Origin: Hyphomicrobiales bacterium
Lineage (GTDB): Bacteria; Pseudomonadota; Alphaproteobacteria; Rhizobiales; Devosiaceae
Assembly: GCA_004144345.1 (NCBI GenBank)
Contig: SEEL01000002.1
Location: 1 to 64,000, forward strand
Length of the DNA: 64,000 bases
Direction of reading: 5' to 3'
Shown: positions 19,057 to 27,608 of the stretch, one piece after another
Layout of the letters: each line of letters opens with the position of its first letter
How positions within the stretch are numbered: the first letter of the stretch is position 1
Position numbers and translations under genes: made by a program
The notes under the pieces: generated by a model
The model's input: only the letters and a program-made list of their open reading frames with translations
The model's database searches: none
Told to the model about the DNA's origin: nothing

Positions 19057-20120
19057 TCCCCGAGAACGAGAATGTCGCTGCCGGCGATGGTGACCTTGAC
19101 CGTTTCGCCATAGGCGGGCGGCGGCGTGTGCGGGTCGTTGAAGGTGTCGAGCGCCACCACATTGGCCCCGAGCTTCACCTTGAGCCGGATCACCGAGCCG
19201 AGGAACGACACTTCGCTCACCGTGCCGTCGAGCACGATGTCGCGGTGCTGGCCGTTGGCGAGCGACACCGCCTCGGGGCGCATGGTGAGCGCAATGGGGC
19301 TGCCCGCCGCGAGGCCGGCGGGCAGGGCCGGGATCGTCGCGACCTGCCCGTCGATGCTGACGCGTTTCGCCGCGCCATCCACCACTTGGGCCTCGAGCGT
19401 ATTGAGCGTGCCGACGAAGGTCGCGGCAAAGCGCGTCGTCGGCCGGTTGTAGATTTCGAACGGCGTGCCGAACTGCTCCACCTTGCCGGCATTCATCACC
19501 ACGATGCGGTCCGAAATCGACAGTGCCTCTTCCTGGTCATGCGTCACGAACACCGTGGTGATGCCCAGTTCGCGCTGGATGGCGCGGATTTCTTCGCGCA
19601 ACGACACGCGGATCTTGGCATCGAGCGCCGACAGCGGCTCGTCGAGCAGCAGCATCGAGGGGCGGGGCGCAATCGCCCGCGCCAGCGCCACGCGCTGCTG
19701 CTGGCCGCCGCTCAGTTCGAACGGGAAGCGCTTGCCATAGCCGGGGAGGCCGATGAGTTTGAGCATTTCCTCCACCCGCGCCTCGCGCTCGGCGCGCGGC
19801 GTGTTGGTGATCTTGAGGCCGAAGCCGATATTGTCGGCGACATTCATGTTGGGAAACAGCGCGTAGGCCTGGAACACCATTCCGATCTTGCGCCGGTTCG
19901 GCGGCAGGCCGGTGATGTCCTTGCCATCGACGATGATCGAGCCGGTGGTCGGCTGCTCGAACCCGGCGATCATGCGCAAGATCGTCGTCTTGCCACAGCC
20001 CGAGGGGCCGAGCAGCGACACGAACTCGCCCTTGTCGAAGGCAAGGTCGACGCCCTTCACCACCTGGTTGTCCTTGAAAGTCTTGGTGATGTTGTCGATC
20101 CTGAGGAACGGCTCGGCCAT
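19053..20120 (-). CDS. ABC transporter ATP-binding protein (PotA/PhnT-like)
   Basis: A 355-residue importer ATPase with Walker A GPSGCGKT, Q-loop VFQAYALFPNM, signature LSGGQQQR, Walker B MLLLDEPLSALD and switch THDQEEA, then a TOBE domain. The subfamily serves polyamine, iron(III) and 2-aminoethylphosphonate importers. It starts one base after the upstream permease stop and overlaps the following hydrolase. The coupling to a phosphonate-monoester-hydrolase-like enzyme favours an organophosphonate or phosphodiester as cargo, but this is inference. Confidence 0.88.
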   Translation of the reverse strand: MAEPFLRIDNITKTFKDNQVVKGVDLAFDKGEFVSLLGPSGCGKTTILRMIAGFEQPTTGSIIVDGKDITGLPPNRRKIGMVFQAYALFPNMNVADNIGFGLKITNTPRAEREARVEEMLKLIGLPGYGKRFPFELSGGQQQRVALARAIAPRPSMLLLDEPLSALDAKIRVSLREEIRAIQRELGITTVFVTHDQEEALSISDRIVVMNAGKVEQFGTPFEIYNRPTTRFAATFVGTLNTLEAQVVDGAAKRVSIDGQVATIPALPAGLAAGSPIALTMRPEAVSLANGQHRDIVLDGTVSEVSFLGSVIRLKVKLGANVVALDTFNDPHTPPPAYGETVKVTIAGSDILVLGE

Positions 20121-20121
20121 C

Positions 20122-20919
20122 TCAAATCCGCGGGGCTGTCTTGGGAGCGAAGCGCGCGAGCAGCTGGATCATGCCCATCGCCCCCCAGGTGATGATGAAG
20201 GAAATGATGGCCAGCGCCGACGGCTCGAAGGCCCGGTTGGCGCCGACATTCTGCATGTAGACGCCGAAGGCCGGCCGGTTCAGCAGGCTCGCCATGGTGA
20301 ATTCGCCGATGACGATCGCAAAGGTCAGGAAGGCGCCCGAGATCACCGCCACGATGATGTTGGGAAAGATCACATTGGCCATGATGCGGATCGGCCCGGC
20401 GCCAAGGATGTTGGCCGCTTCGGTCAGCGTCTGCACGTCGATGGTGCGCAGCCCCGTATCGACGGCGCGATACATGTAGGGCAGGGCCAGCACCACATAG
20501 CCGCAGGTCAGCAGCAGATCGGTGCCCAGCGTCGAATTGGTCAGCGGCAGCCAGGAGCTCGAATTGTAGAGCCGGATATGGCCGAAGACGAGCACGATCG
20601 GCGGAATGATCAGCGGCAGCAGCGTCACGAAATCCATGATCGGCCGCAGCCACGGCAGCCGCAGCCGCACGAAATAGGCGGCGGGCACCACGATCAACAG
20701 GCCAAGGATGATGGTGAACACGCCCACCATCAGCGAATAGCCAAAAGTCGCCTGGAAACGCGCGTCGGAGAACACCGAAATATAGGCGTCGAAGGTCAGC
20801 GTATCGCGCCGCATGCGCAGCGAGAAGATGAAGGTGGCGATCAGCGGCGCGAGGAAATACAGCGCCCCCAGCGCGAACACCAGCCAGGGCCAGAAGCGCG
20901 ACGCCTTCATTTGAGCCAC
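20122..20919 (-). CDS. ABC transporter permease
   Basis: A 265-residue permease with about six membrane segments, the first being WPWLVFALGALYFLAPLIAT. The EAA loop is EAANILGAGPIRIMANVIFP. Its start overlaps the preceding permease by 13 bp. It pairs with that permease as the channel of the importer encoded at 19053-22980. Confidence 0.87.
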   Translation of the reverse strand: MAQMKASRFWPWLVFALGALYFLAPLIATFIFSLRMRRDTLTFDAYISVFSDARFQATFGYSLMVGVFTIILGLLIVVPAAYFVRLRLPWLRPIMDFVTLLPLIIPPIVLVFGHIRLYNSSSWLPLTNSTLGTDLLLTCGYVVLALPYMYRAVDTGLRTIDVQTLTEAANILGAGPIRIMANVIFPNIIVAVISGAFLTFAIVIGEFTMASLLNRPAFGVYMQNVGANRAFEPSALAIISFIITWGAMGMIQLLARFAPKTAPRI

Positions 20920-21881
20920 CTCTCGGCGCGCGTGCGCACGGCGATGGCGATGATGTTGGCAATGCCGGTGATGACGATCATGCCGAGCGCCAGCGCGGCG
21001 CCGAGGCCGGGGTTCTGCAGCACGTCACCACGGATCTGCGCATAGAGCAGGATCGGCACGATGTTGAGCGACGAGCCGGTCAGCGCATAGGCGGTGGCGA
21101 TGGCGCCGAAGGCATTGGCGAACAGCAGCGACAGCGTGCCGAGCAGATTGGGCCACAGCACCGGGAAACCGACATAGAGCCAGAACTGCCAGCGGCTCGC
21201 GCCCAGCGTCGCGGCGGCCTCCTGCCATTCCTTCTTCAGCCCGTCGATCGCCGGCGCGATGATCAGCACCATCAGCGGGATCTGGAAATAGAGATAGGTG
21301 AGCGTCAGGCCCCAGAAACTGAGGATGTTGAAGCCCATCTTGTAGATGTCGATGCCGACCAGCTTCAGCACGATGGTCAGCATGCCGAGCCGGCCGACGG
21401 TCGCGATGAAGGCGAAGGCCAGCGGCAGGCCGGCGAAGTTCGAGGCGACGCCCGAAAAGGTCATCACCGAGTCGCGCACGAAGCTGGGCAGCCTGCCGCG
21501 GATCACCGCGAGCGCGATGGCAAGGCCGATGGCGGCGCCGAGCAGGGCCGAGGCGGCGGAGACGCGGATTGAAATCGAGAAGGCGCTGACGACGCGCTCG
21601 GTCCCGAGGTCGATCAAATTCTGGAAAGTGAAGTGTCCCGCCTTGTCGACGAAGGCCGACGAGATGAGGAACAGCGTCGGCACCAGCAGGAACATCACGG
21701 CAAAGATCAGGAACGGCGCGACGCCGATCCATTCGGCGAGGCGGATGCCGCCGTCACGACGAACGGGTCCTCGAGCCGGCCCGGCCTTGGCCGAACCGGA
21801 TGCCGACCCAAAAACCGGCCCGGCTTGCGCCGGACCGGTTGCGGTTGGAACGACCAGCGATGGGTCTTGCTTATTCGACAT
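20907..21881 (-). CDS. ABC transporter permease
   Basis: A 324-residue permease. I start at MSNKQDPSLVV, whose ATG overlaps the end of the binding-protein gene by 11 bp; the longer open frame lies inside that gene. A Gly/Pro/Ala-rich cytoplasmic leader of about 45 residues precedes the first helix (IGVAPFLIFAVMFLLVPTLF). The EAA loop is EAAATLGASRWQFWLYVGFP. About six membrane segments are visible. Confidence 0.87.
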   Translation of the reverse strand: MSNKQDPSLVVPTATGPAQAGPVFGSASGSAKAGPARGPVRRDGGIRLAEWIGVAPFLIFAVMFLLVPTLFLISSAFVDKAGHFTFQNLIDLGTERVVSAFSISIRVSAASALLGAAIGLAIALAVIRGRLPSFVRDSVMTFSGVASNFAGLPLAFAFIATVGRLGMLTIVLKLVGIDIYKMGFNILSFWGLTLTYLYFQIPLMVLIIAPAIDGLKKEWQEAAATLGASRWQFWLYVGFPVLWPNLLGTLSLLFANAFGAIATAYALTGSSLNIVPILLYAQIRGDVLQNPGLGAALALGMIVITGIANIIAIAVRTRAERWLK

Positions 21882-22980
21882 TGGCGCCGACGACAGCGTC
21901 CCAGTTCGCGGTGATCTCAGCCTTGGCGGCGTTCTGCTCGTCGATCGAGGGGAACACGGCCTTGGCGTAGAGGTCGGGGTTGGGCAGCTTGTCGAGCAGG
22001 TCCTGCGGGATCTTGCCGTTGGCGGCGAGATCGTTGAAGCGGATCGGGTGGCAATAGCCTTCGAGCCACAGCAGCTGGCCTTCGTCCGAATAGAGGAACT
22101 CCATCCAGAGCTTGGCGGCGTTCGGATGCGGCGCGTGGGCCGAGATGGCCTGCACATAGACACCAGCGACCACCGAGTCCGACGGCACGACCACTTCGGC
22201 CGCCGGGTTGCCGGCAAAGCCGTCGCGCCAGGCGAGCACGTTGTAGTCCCAGGCCGCGACGATCGGCGTCGTGCCCTGCGCCACCGAAGCGGCCTTGCCG
22301 ATCACCGGCACGAAATTACCGGCGCTGTTGAGCTCCTTGAAGAACTCGAGGCCGGCCTTGGCGGCTTCCACCGGATCGGTCGCACCGCCGGAACGGCCGG
22401 CGGCGTAGACCGCCTGGATGGCCTGGTTGGAGGCGCGCGGATCGCCGGCGAGGGCGAAGGCGTTGGCGTAGTCCGACGCCTTCAGCTCGGCCCAGCTCTG
22501 CGGCACCTTGGTGACGATGTCGGTGTTCACGAGGAACGACATCACGCCATAGTAGTCGCCATACCAGAAGCCGTCGGCATCCTTGGCTTCGGCCGGGATC
22601 GAGTCCCAGGTCGAGACCTTGTAGGCCTGATAGAGATTCTCGGCCTTGCCCGACGGGCCGAAGCTCAGGCCGACGTCGACGACGTCCGGAGCCTGGTCGC
22701 CGGTGTTGCCGATATTGGCCTTGATCGCCTCGATTTCGTCGGCGGAGCCGGCGTCGGGGTTCAGTTCGTTGACGGTGATGCCGGGATACTTCGCCTTGAA
22801 GGTCTCGATCACCTTGCCATAGCCGCACCAATCATGGGGCAGCGCGATGGTGGTCAGCTTGCCCTCGGCCTTGGCGGCTTCGTAAAGGGCGGTGAGGTCG
22901 GCCTGGGCCATGCTGGTGAAGGTCGTGCCAAGCAGGGCAACGATCGACACGGTAGCGGCGAGCGCGTTCTTGAACTGCAT
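21871..22980 (-). CDS. ABC transporter substrate-binding protein
   Basis: A 369-residue periplasmic binding protein of the iron/polyamine/phosphonate class. The signal peptide is MQFKNALAATVSIVALLGTT with cleavage near SMAQA. The mature chain starts DLTALYEAAKAEGKLTTIAL, followed by DWCGYGKVIETFKAKYPGI. The ATG at 22980 is preceded by GGGAG. The ligand is unknown; the operon ends in a phosphonate-monoester-hydrolase-like enzyme and a sulfurtransferase. As first gene it probably carries the operon promoter, which would lie within 22981-23250. Confidence 0.86.
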   Translation of the reverse strand: MQFKNALAATVSIVALLGTTFTSMAQADLTALYEAAKAEGKLTTIALPHDWCGYGKVIETFKAKYPGITVNELNPDAGSADEIEAIKANIGNTGDQAPDVVDVGLSFGPSGKAENLYQAYKVSTWDSIPAEAKDADGFWYGDYYGVMSFLVNTDIVTKVPQSWAELKASDYANAFALAGDPRASNQAIQAVYAAGRSGGATDPVEAAKAGLEFFKELNSAGNFVPVIGKAASVAQGTTPIVAAWDYNVLAWRDGFAGNPAAEVVVPSDSVVAGVYVQAISAHAPHPNAAKLWMEFLYSDEGQLLWLEGYCHPIRFNDLAANGKIPQDLLDKLPNPDLYAKAVFPSIDEQNAAKAEITANWDAVVGANVE

Positions 22981-23333
22981 ATACGTCTCCCTTGAATTGT
23001 AGGCTGTTCTTGGATCGACGAGGAGATCTGAAAGCCGCGGGCTCACCTAGTGAGGGCAAATGACAGCCACATGACGGCCGCCCGCTCACCCCCCGCAAAC
23101 CCCCGCTTTTCGTCGTGCGGCCCCTGTCACTCCGACCAGCCGCCCCGGTCCTCCCGTCCCGTTGTGACAATTGTGACAGTGGCAGATTTCAATGGGGGGA
23201 GTCGAGTGAGGGCAGCTGTGTTGTTGTGGGACAGTAACGCTGCACGAATTCGGGCGCGAGAAGCGCGGTGTGCTTGCGCGCGGACCGCAAGTGGTGGCGG
23301 GGCGGTACCGAACGCTGCGCGTCATGGGCACAA

Positions 23334-23460
23334 CGTCATTCCCGCGCAGGCGGGAATCCAGGGCCTCGACCCCGATCCTCTCCACCGTCATCCCCGGGCG
23401 AAGACCCGGGGACCCAGCCGCACGTCCCGCCGGGTGGCCGGGTCGAGCCCGGCCATGACG
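23334..23460. repeat. Repeat units A: GTCATTCCCGC copy plus a second palindrome
   Basis: 23334-23364 is identical over 31 bases to 8537-8567 and 23991-24021. 23386-23460 is another palindrome starting CGTCATCCCCGGGC and ending GCCCGGCCATGACG, with internal hairpins. Confidence 0.85.
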
Positions 23461-23486
23461 GCTGAGAGAGTTGCGCGCGTTACACG

Positions 23487-23860
23487 CCCACCCACCGGCT
23501 GCGCCGGTCCCCCCTCCCCACAAGGGGGAGGGATGGGCTCCACTCAAGCTGCAGTCAGGACTCCCTCCCCCTTGTGGGGAGGGGGACCATGCGAAGCATG
23601 GTGGGTGGGGGTGAGCCAAGTGCACCGCGCGCCTCCCTCCCCCTTGCGGGGAGGGTAGCGCAGCTCGCCGCAGACGTAGCGAAGCTAGGTGGGGGTTGGA
23701 GAGCCCGTGCCCGATCAGTGCCGACCGGGCGCCGCCACCCCCACCCTTGATCCCTCCCCGCAAGGGGGAGGGAGACGACTGCGAGCACCGTGCCGCCGCT
23801 TGAGTGGAGCCCCTCCCTCCCCACCGGGGAGGGGGGACCGGCGAAGCCGGTGGGTGGGGC
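23487..23860. repeat. Repeat units B: GGGGAGGG-type palindromes in both orientations
   Basis: Units built on CCCTCCCC...GGGGAGGG hairpins, with tails such as ACCGGCGAAGCCGGTGGGTG. One pair is inverted (about 23490-23550 against 23561-23620), a third copy lies at about 23805-23860, and a related form with the AGCTCGCCGCAG tail spans 23632-23699. A shortened inverted copy lies near 23746-23780. Confidence 0.75.
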
Positions 23861-23878
23861 GGCCACACCCACCGCGCT

Positions 23879-23950
23879 CCTCCCTCCCCCTTGCGGGGAG
23901 GGTAGCGAAGCTCGCCGCAGGCGTAGCGAAGCTGGGGTGGGGGTTGCGGA
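23879..23950. repeat. Second copy of the tailed GGGGAGGG repeat
   Basis: Nearly the same as 23632-23699: a CCCTCCCCCTTGCGGGGAGG hairpin, then a tail with AGCTCGCCGCAG and CGTAGCGAAGCT, ending in GGTGGGGGTTG. The two copies differ at only a few positions. Confidence 0.8.
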
Positions 23951-23990
23951 GCCCCGTCCGTCGAGGGCGACCGGGCGCCGCACCCCACAA

Positions 23991-24021
23991 CGTCATTCCC
24001 GCGCAGGCGGGAATCCAGGGC
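23991..24021. repeat. Third identical copy of the 31-bp GTCATTCCCGC repeat
   Basis: Same 31 bases as 8537-8567 and 23334-23364. Identity over the whole unit implies recent spread or homogenisation. Confidence 0.85.
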
Positions 24022-24041
24022 AGTCGGCACCGAACTCTTTG

Positions 24042-24166
24042 CCCCACCCTCATCCGGGCTTCGCCCACCTTCTCCCATCAAGGGAGAAGACCTGACTGAG
24101 AACTCACGGCTCCATTGCCTTCTCCCTCGATGGGAGAAGGTGCCCGAAGGGCGGATGAGGGTGGGG
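24042..24166. repeat. 125-bp long-arm palindrome
   Basis: The outer arms CCCCACCCTCATCCG and CGGATGAGGGTGGGG match exactly, and the inner parts (ACCTTCTCCC / GGGAGAAGGT) pair as well. About 45 unpaired bases lie in the middle. It is a different family from the GTCATTCCCGC and GGGGAGGG units. Confidence 0.8.
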
Positions 24167-24508
24167 CCACGGCCCCAAAACCCCGCTACAATTCACATTC
24201 ACATCCGCCCCGAACCCGCTGCGCCCGCTCACCAATCCAAGAAATATCCGGAAACTTATCCACGTCCCCCCAGGGCACCCGCATAATGCCCCTGCTGTCG
24301 CCGACTACCGCGGCGTACCGACGAAGTGCGGGTGGCAGCAGCGGGGGCGGGGCAGTCGTGCTCTGTATGGTCCAGCCTTCGGGTACCCGTAGTTGAGCTA
24401 ACCGGGCGATGTGACAGGTCGCGCCGGGCCGTTCGCCTACAGTTTGGGAAACCGAAAGAGGCCCATTGGCACATGCCCAAAGCACGGATAAAAGCCCCGG
24501 CTACAGGC

Positions 24509-24526
24509 AATGCAAACGATTGCATT
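24509..24526. promoter_or_regulatory. LacI/GalR-type operator upstream of beta-mannosidase
   Basis: AATGCAAACGATTGCATT is an 18-bp inverted repeat, 16 of 18 symmetric, with the central CG typical of LacI-family operators. It lies 51 bp before the beta-mannosidase ATG, a good place for repression. No LacI-type gene is in this window. Confidence 0.65.
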
Positions 24527-24577
24527 TCCACGCTTCAGGCCGGCGGTCGCCAATCCCGTCGCCTCAGGGAGGATTTA

Positions 24578-27079
24578 ATGGCGAAGACCGCAGCGGCCGC
24601 AGCAGCGCCGGCGAACTTCTATTCGGAACTCGACCTCAGCGGCGATTTCGCGCTGTCGACCCCTTCCCGCAAGCTCAAGGCGAAGACCATCGCCCTGCCC
24701 GGCGACGTGCACAATGCGCTGCTCAAATCCGGCGACATCCCCGACCCCTATTTCGGCGAGAACGAGAAAGAGGTCATGTGGGTGCACCAGACGCCCTGGC
24801 AGGTGGAACGCCGCTTCACGGCGACCAGGGCCGACATCGACGGCTATCTGACGCTCACGCTCGAAAACGTCGATTGCATCGCGACCATCTTCCTCAATGG
24901 CGAGGAGATCGGGCGCACACAGAACCAGTTCATCCGCTACGATCTCGACGTTACGGGCAAGGTGAAGGCCGGGGCCAACACGCTGCGCCTCGAATTCGCC
25001 GTGGCGCAGGACGTCGCCAAGGCGCGCTATGACGCGCATCCGTTCCCGATCCCCTACACCTACAATTATCTCAGCAATGGCCTGCCCGGCGTGCACATGA
25101 ACTTCGTGCGCAAGACCGCCTGCCATGCCGGCTGGGACTGGGGCATCCGGCTGATGCCGACGGGAATCTATGGCCGCATGGCGCTGCGCAAATCGCGCCT
25201 CGCCCGCCAGGAGAGCGTGCAGATCGACCAGGCGCATGGGCGCAACAGCGTCGAGCTCTCGATCAAGACCATCGTCCACGCCTTCGCCGAGGGCTCGGTC
25301 GAGCTGATGCATGAGATTGCGGGGCAGAAGATCGCCGACAAGGTCGTGGTGCGGCCGGGCGAGAATGTCTTCATCCACAATCTCACCATCAAGAACCCAA
25401 AGCTCTGGTGGCCGAACGGGCATGGCGAGCAGCCGCTCTACGAGCTGTGGACGACGCTCGATGGCGAGCGCACGACGCGCAAGATCGGCCTGCGCAAACT
25501 CGAATGGATCGTCGAGAAAGACGCCATCGACCACAATTTCAAGGTCCGCGTGAACGGCCGCGATATCTCGGCCTTCGGCGCCAACTGGATTCCGGCCGAC
25601 GCGATCCCCTCCCGCATCACGCCCGCGGTCGTGCGCGACCTGCTCGAAAGCGCCCGCGCCGTGAACATGAACATGATGCGCGTCTGGGGCGGCGGGCAGT
25701 ATGAGCCCGACTATTTCTACGAGCTGTGCGACGAGCTCGGCCTCCTCGTGTGGCAGGACTTCATGTTCGCCTGCATGAGCTATCCGTCCGACCGCGAGTT
25801 CCTCGCCGATGTGAAGGTCGAGATCACCCAGCAGATCCGCCGCCTGTCGCATCACGCCTGCCTCGCGCTCTGGTGCGGCGACAATGAAGTCATCGGCTCG
25901 CTGCACTGGTACGCCGAGACCAAGGCCGATCCGGCGCGCTACATCGCCAATTACGACCGCCTGAACTCGATGCTCGGCGACCTCGTCGAGGACGAAGACC
26001 CGGCCCGCCGCTTCTGGCCGTCTTCGCCGTCGCTCGGCTACATGGATTTCTCCGATGGCTGGCACAAGGACACGCGCGGCGACACGCATTACTGGTCGGT
26101 CTGGCACGAGGCCAAGGATTTCTCCGCCTATCGCGACGTGCAGCCGCGCTTCGCTTCCGAATTCGGCTTCCAGTCCTTCACCTCGATGAATGTCGCCGAG
26201 ACCTTCGCCCTGCCCGAGGACATGAACCCATCCTCGCCGGTCATGGAGAGCCACCAGCGCAATGTCGGCGGCAATGCCCGCATCGTCGAAACGATGCTGC
26301 GCTATTTCCGCTTCCCGTCGAATTTCGACCAGATGGTCTTCCTCAGCCAGGTGCAGCAGGGCCTCGCCATCAAGACCGCCATCGAGTTCTGGCGCTCCAC
26401 CAAGCCGCGCTGCATGGGCACGCTCTACTGGCAGATCAACGACACCTATCCGGTGGCAAGCTGGGCCAGCCTCGATTACGGCGGGCAGTGGAAGATCCTG
26501 CAATATATGGCCAAGCGCTTCTTCCGCCCGGTCAACGTCGTCGCCGTGCCGGAAAAGGACAGTGCCTCGATTGTCCTGCGCGGTATCAACGACACCGCTG
26601 CCAAGGCCGAAGTGACCCTCGAAGTGCAGGCCGTCGATGTCGGTGGCCGGGCCCGCGTCGTCTTTACCGGCAAGGGCAATGTCTCGCCCGACGCCGCCAG
26701 CGACCTCGCCCATATCGCGCTTGAGGATCTGCAGCCGAGCGAATTCCTCTTCTTCTCCTGGCGCGACAAGACCGGCAAGCTGCTGGGCGAAAACGACTAT
26801 TTCCCGCAGGCGTACAAGGCCTACGACCTCGTCCCGGCCAAGGTGACCAGCCGCTGGGAAACCGCCGACGGCCAGCCCGTGCTGGTGCTCAAGGCCGACA
26901 AACCCGCCGTTTTCGTTACGGCCACGACCGACGTTCCGGGCTATTTCTCCGACAACGCCGTGACCCTTCTGCCCGGCCGCGAAACTCGGCTTGGCTTTAC
27001 GCCGCGCCACGGCCTAAAGGTCACACAGAAAGCGCTGGCGGCGGGCCTCAAGGTTCGCCATCTTCGCGAAACTTATTAG
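24578..27079 (+). CDS. GH2 beta-mannosidase
   Basis: An 833-residue glycoside hydrolase family 2 enzyme that would release mannose from beta-1,4-mannosides. The sugar-binding jelly-roll at the start (MWVHQTPWQVERRFTA) leads to an immunoglobulin-like domain and a TIM barrel with acid/base Glu437 (WCGDNEV) and nucleophile Glu528 (RFASEFGFQSF); GWDWGIRLMPTGIYG and MRVWGGGQYEPDYFYELCDE are typical of beta-mannosidases. The ATG follows AGGGAGGA; the open frame upstream contains the operator and is not coding. No signal peptide is present, so it works on imported oligosaccharides. The next two genes (membrane protein and aldose isomerase) appear co-transcribed. Confidence 0.9.
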   Translation: MAKTAAAAAAPANFYSELDLSGDFALSTPSRKLKAKTIALPGDVHNALLKSGDIPDPYFGENEKEVMWVHQTPWQVERRFTATRADIDGYLTLTLENVDCIATIFLNGEEIGRTQNQFIRYDLDVTGKVKAGANTLRLEFAVAQDVAKARYDAHPFPIPYTYNYLSNGLPGVHMNFVRKTACHAGWDWGIRLMPTGIYGRMALRKSRLARQESVQIDQAHGRNSVELSIKTIVHAFAEGSVELMHEIAGQKIADKVVVRPGENVFIHNLTIKNPKLWWPNGHGEQPLYELWTTLDGERTTRKIGLRKLEWIVEKDAIDHNFKVRVNGRDISAFGANWIPADAIPSRITPAVVRDLLESARAVNMNMMRVWGGGQYEPDYFYELCDELGLLVWQDFMFACMSYPSDREFLADVKVEITQQIRRLSHHACLALWCGDNEVIGSLHWYAETKADPARYIANYDRLNSMLGDLVEDEDPARRFWPSSPSLGYMDFSDGWHKDTRGDTHYWSVWHEAKDFSAYRDVQPRFASEFGFQSFTSMNVAETFALPEDMNPSSPVMESHQRNVGGNARIVETMLRYFRFPSNFDQMVFLSQVQQGLAIKTAIEFWRSTKPRCMGTLYWQINDTYPVASWASLDYGGQWKILQYMAKRFFRPVNVVAVPEKDSASIVLRGINDTAAKAEVTLEVQAVDVGGRARVVFTGKGNVSPDAASDLAHIALEDLQPSEFLFFSWRDKTGKLLGENDYFPQAYKAYDLVPAKVTSRWETADGQPVLVLKADKPAVFVTATTDVPGYFSDNAVTLLPGRETRLGFTPRHGLKVTQKALAAGLKVRHLRETY

Positions 27080-27089
27080 GAGCCGTCCG

Positions 27090-27608
27090 ATGAAACTGAG
27101 CAACGACGAAAAACTGGCACTCGTACTGATCGTCGCGGGCGCAGCCAGCCGCCTGATGCATCTGCCGCCCAATATCGCGGCCGTCACCGGCGTCACCCTC
27201 CTCGCCGGCTTCGCCATCCGCAATATCTGGCTGGCGCTCGCCGTGCCGATCGCCGCCATGGCGCTCGCCGATACGATGCTGGGCTGGTATCCGGGCGTCC
27301 TTGCGACCTATGCCGGCATGGCTGCCGGTGTGTTCCTCGCGCGTGGCCTGCTGCTGCCCAAGCTCACCGCGCTCCGCCTCGTCGGCACGACCTTCGCGGC
27401 GAGCCTCGCCTTCTTCGTGCTGTCGAATTTCGGCACCTGGCTTGAGGGCTGGTACGGCTACACGCTCGAAGGCCTCGTCGCCTGCTTCGTGGCCGCGATC
27501 CCGTTCTGGCAGAACAGCCTGATCGCCGATTTCACCTCGACCGCGCTCGTCTTCGGTCTGTTCCTTCTGGCGCAGCGCTTCGTCCTTCCCCGCGGAGCCA
27601 AGGCATGA
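27090..27608 (+). CDS. DUF6580-type integral membrane protein
   Basis: A 172-residue membrane protein with about five hydrophobic segments. Features of the DUF6580 putative-transport family are visible: SRLMHLPPNIAAVTGVTLLA at the start, ALADTMLGWYPG, FFVLSNFGTWLEG and FVAAIPFWQNSLIADFTSTA. The family resembles small S-component-like or ECF-type vitamin/substrate transporters, but its substrate is not established. It lies 10 bp after the beta-mannosidase and overlaps the isomerase by 4 bp, so it is translationally tied to mannoside metabolism. A role in taking up or exporting a sugar or cofactor is an inference. Confidence 0.75.
   Translation: MKLSNDEKLALVLIVAGAASRLMHLPPNIAAVTGVTLLAGFAIRNIWLALAVPIAAMALADTMLGWYPGVLATYAGMAAGVFLARGLLLPKLTALRLVGTTFAASLAFFVLSNFGTWLEGWYGYTLEGLVACFVAAIPFWQNSLIADFTSTALVFGLFLLAQRFVLPRGAKA

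Larger units (their letters stand above)
22981..24577. other. 1.6-kb non-coding region with regulatory sites and a repeat array
   Basis: No gene with coding character is seen. 22981-23330 should contain the leftward promoter of the ABC operon and has a TTGTGACA direct repeat (23162 and 23171). 23334-24166 is packed with palindromic repeats, listed separately. 24167-24577 is the rightward upstream region of the beta-mannosidase gene, with a LacI-type operator. Short open frames across the repeats are by-products of the repeat sequence. Confidence 0.75.

Noticed and set aside
23334-24166. Possible CRISPR array
   Set aside because: Repeat units differ in length and type, occur in both orientations and are unevenly spaced; no constant-length spacers and no cas genes.
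24575-27010. 811-codon minus-strand frame
   Set aside because: It is the mirror of the GH2 beta-mannosidase; its sequence is rich in Arg, Gly, His and Asp without any domain motif.
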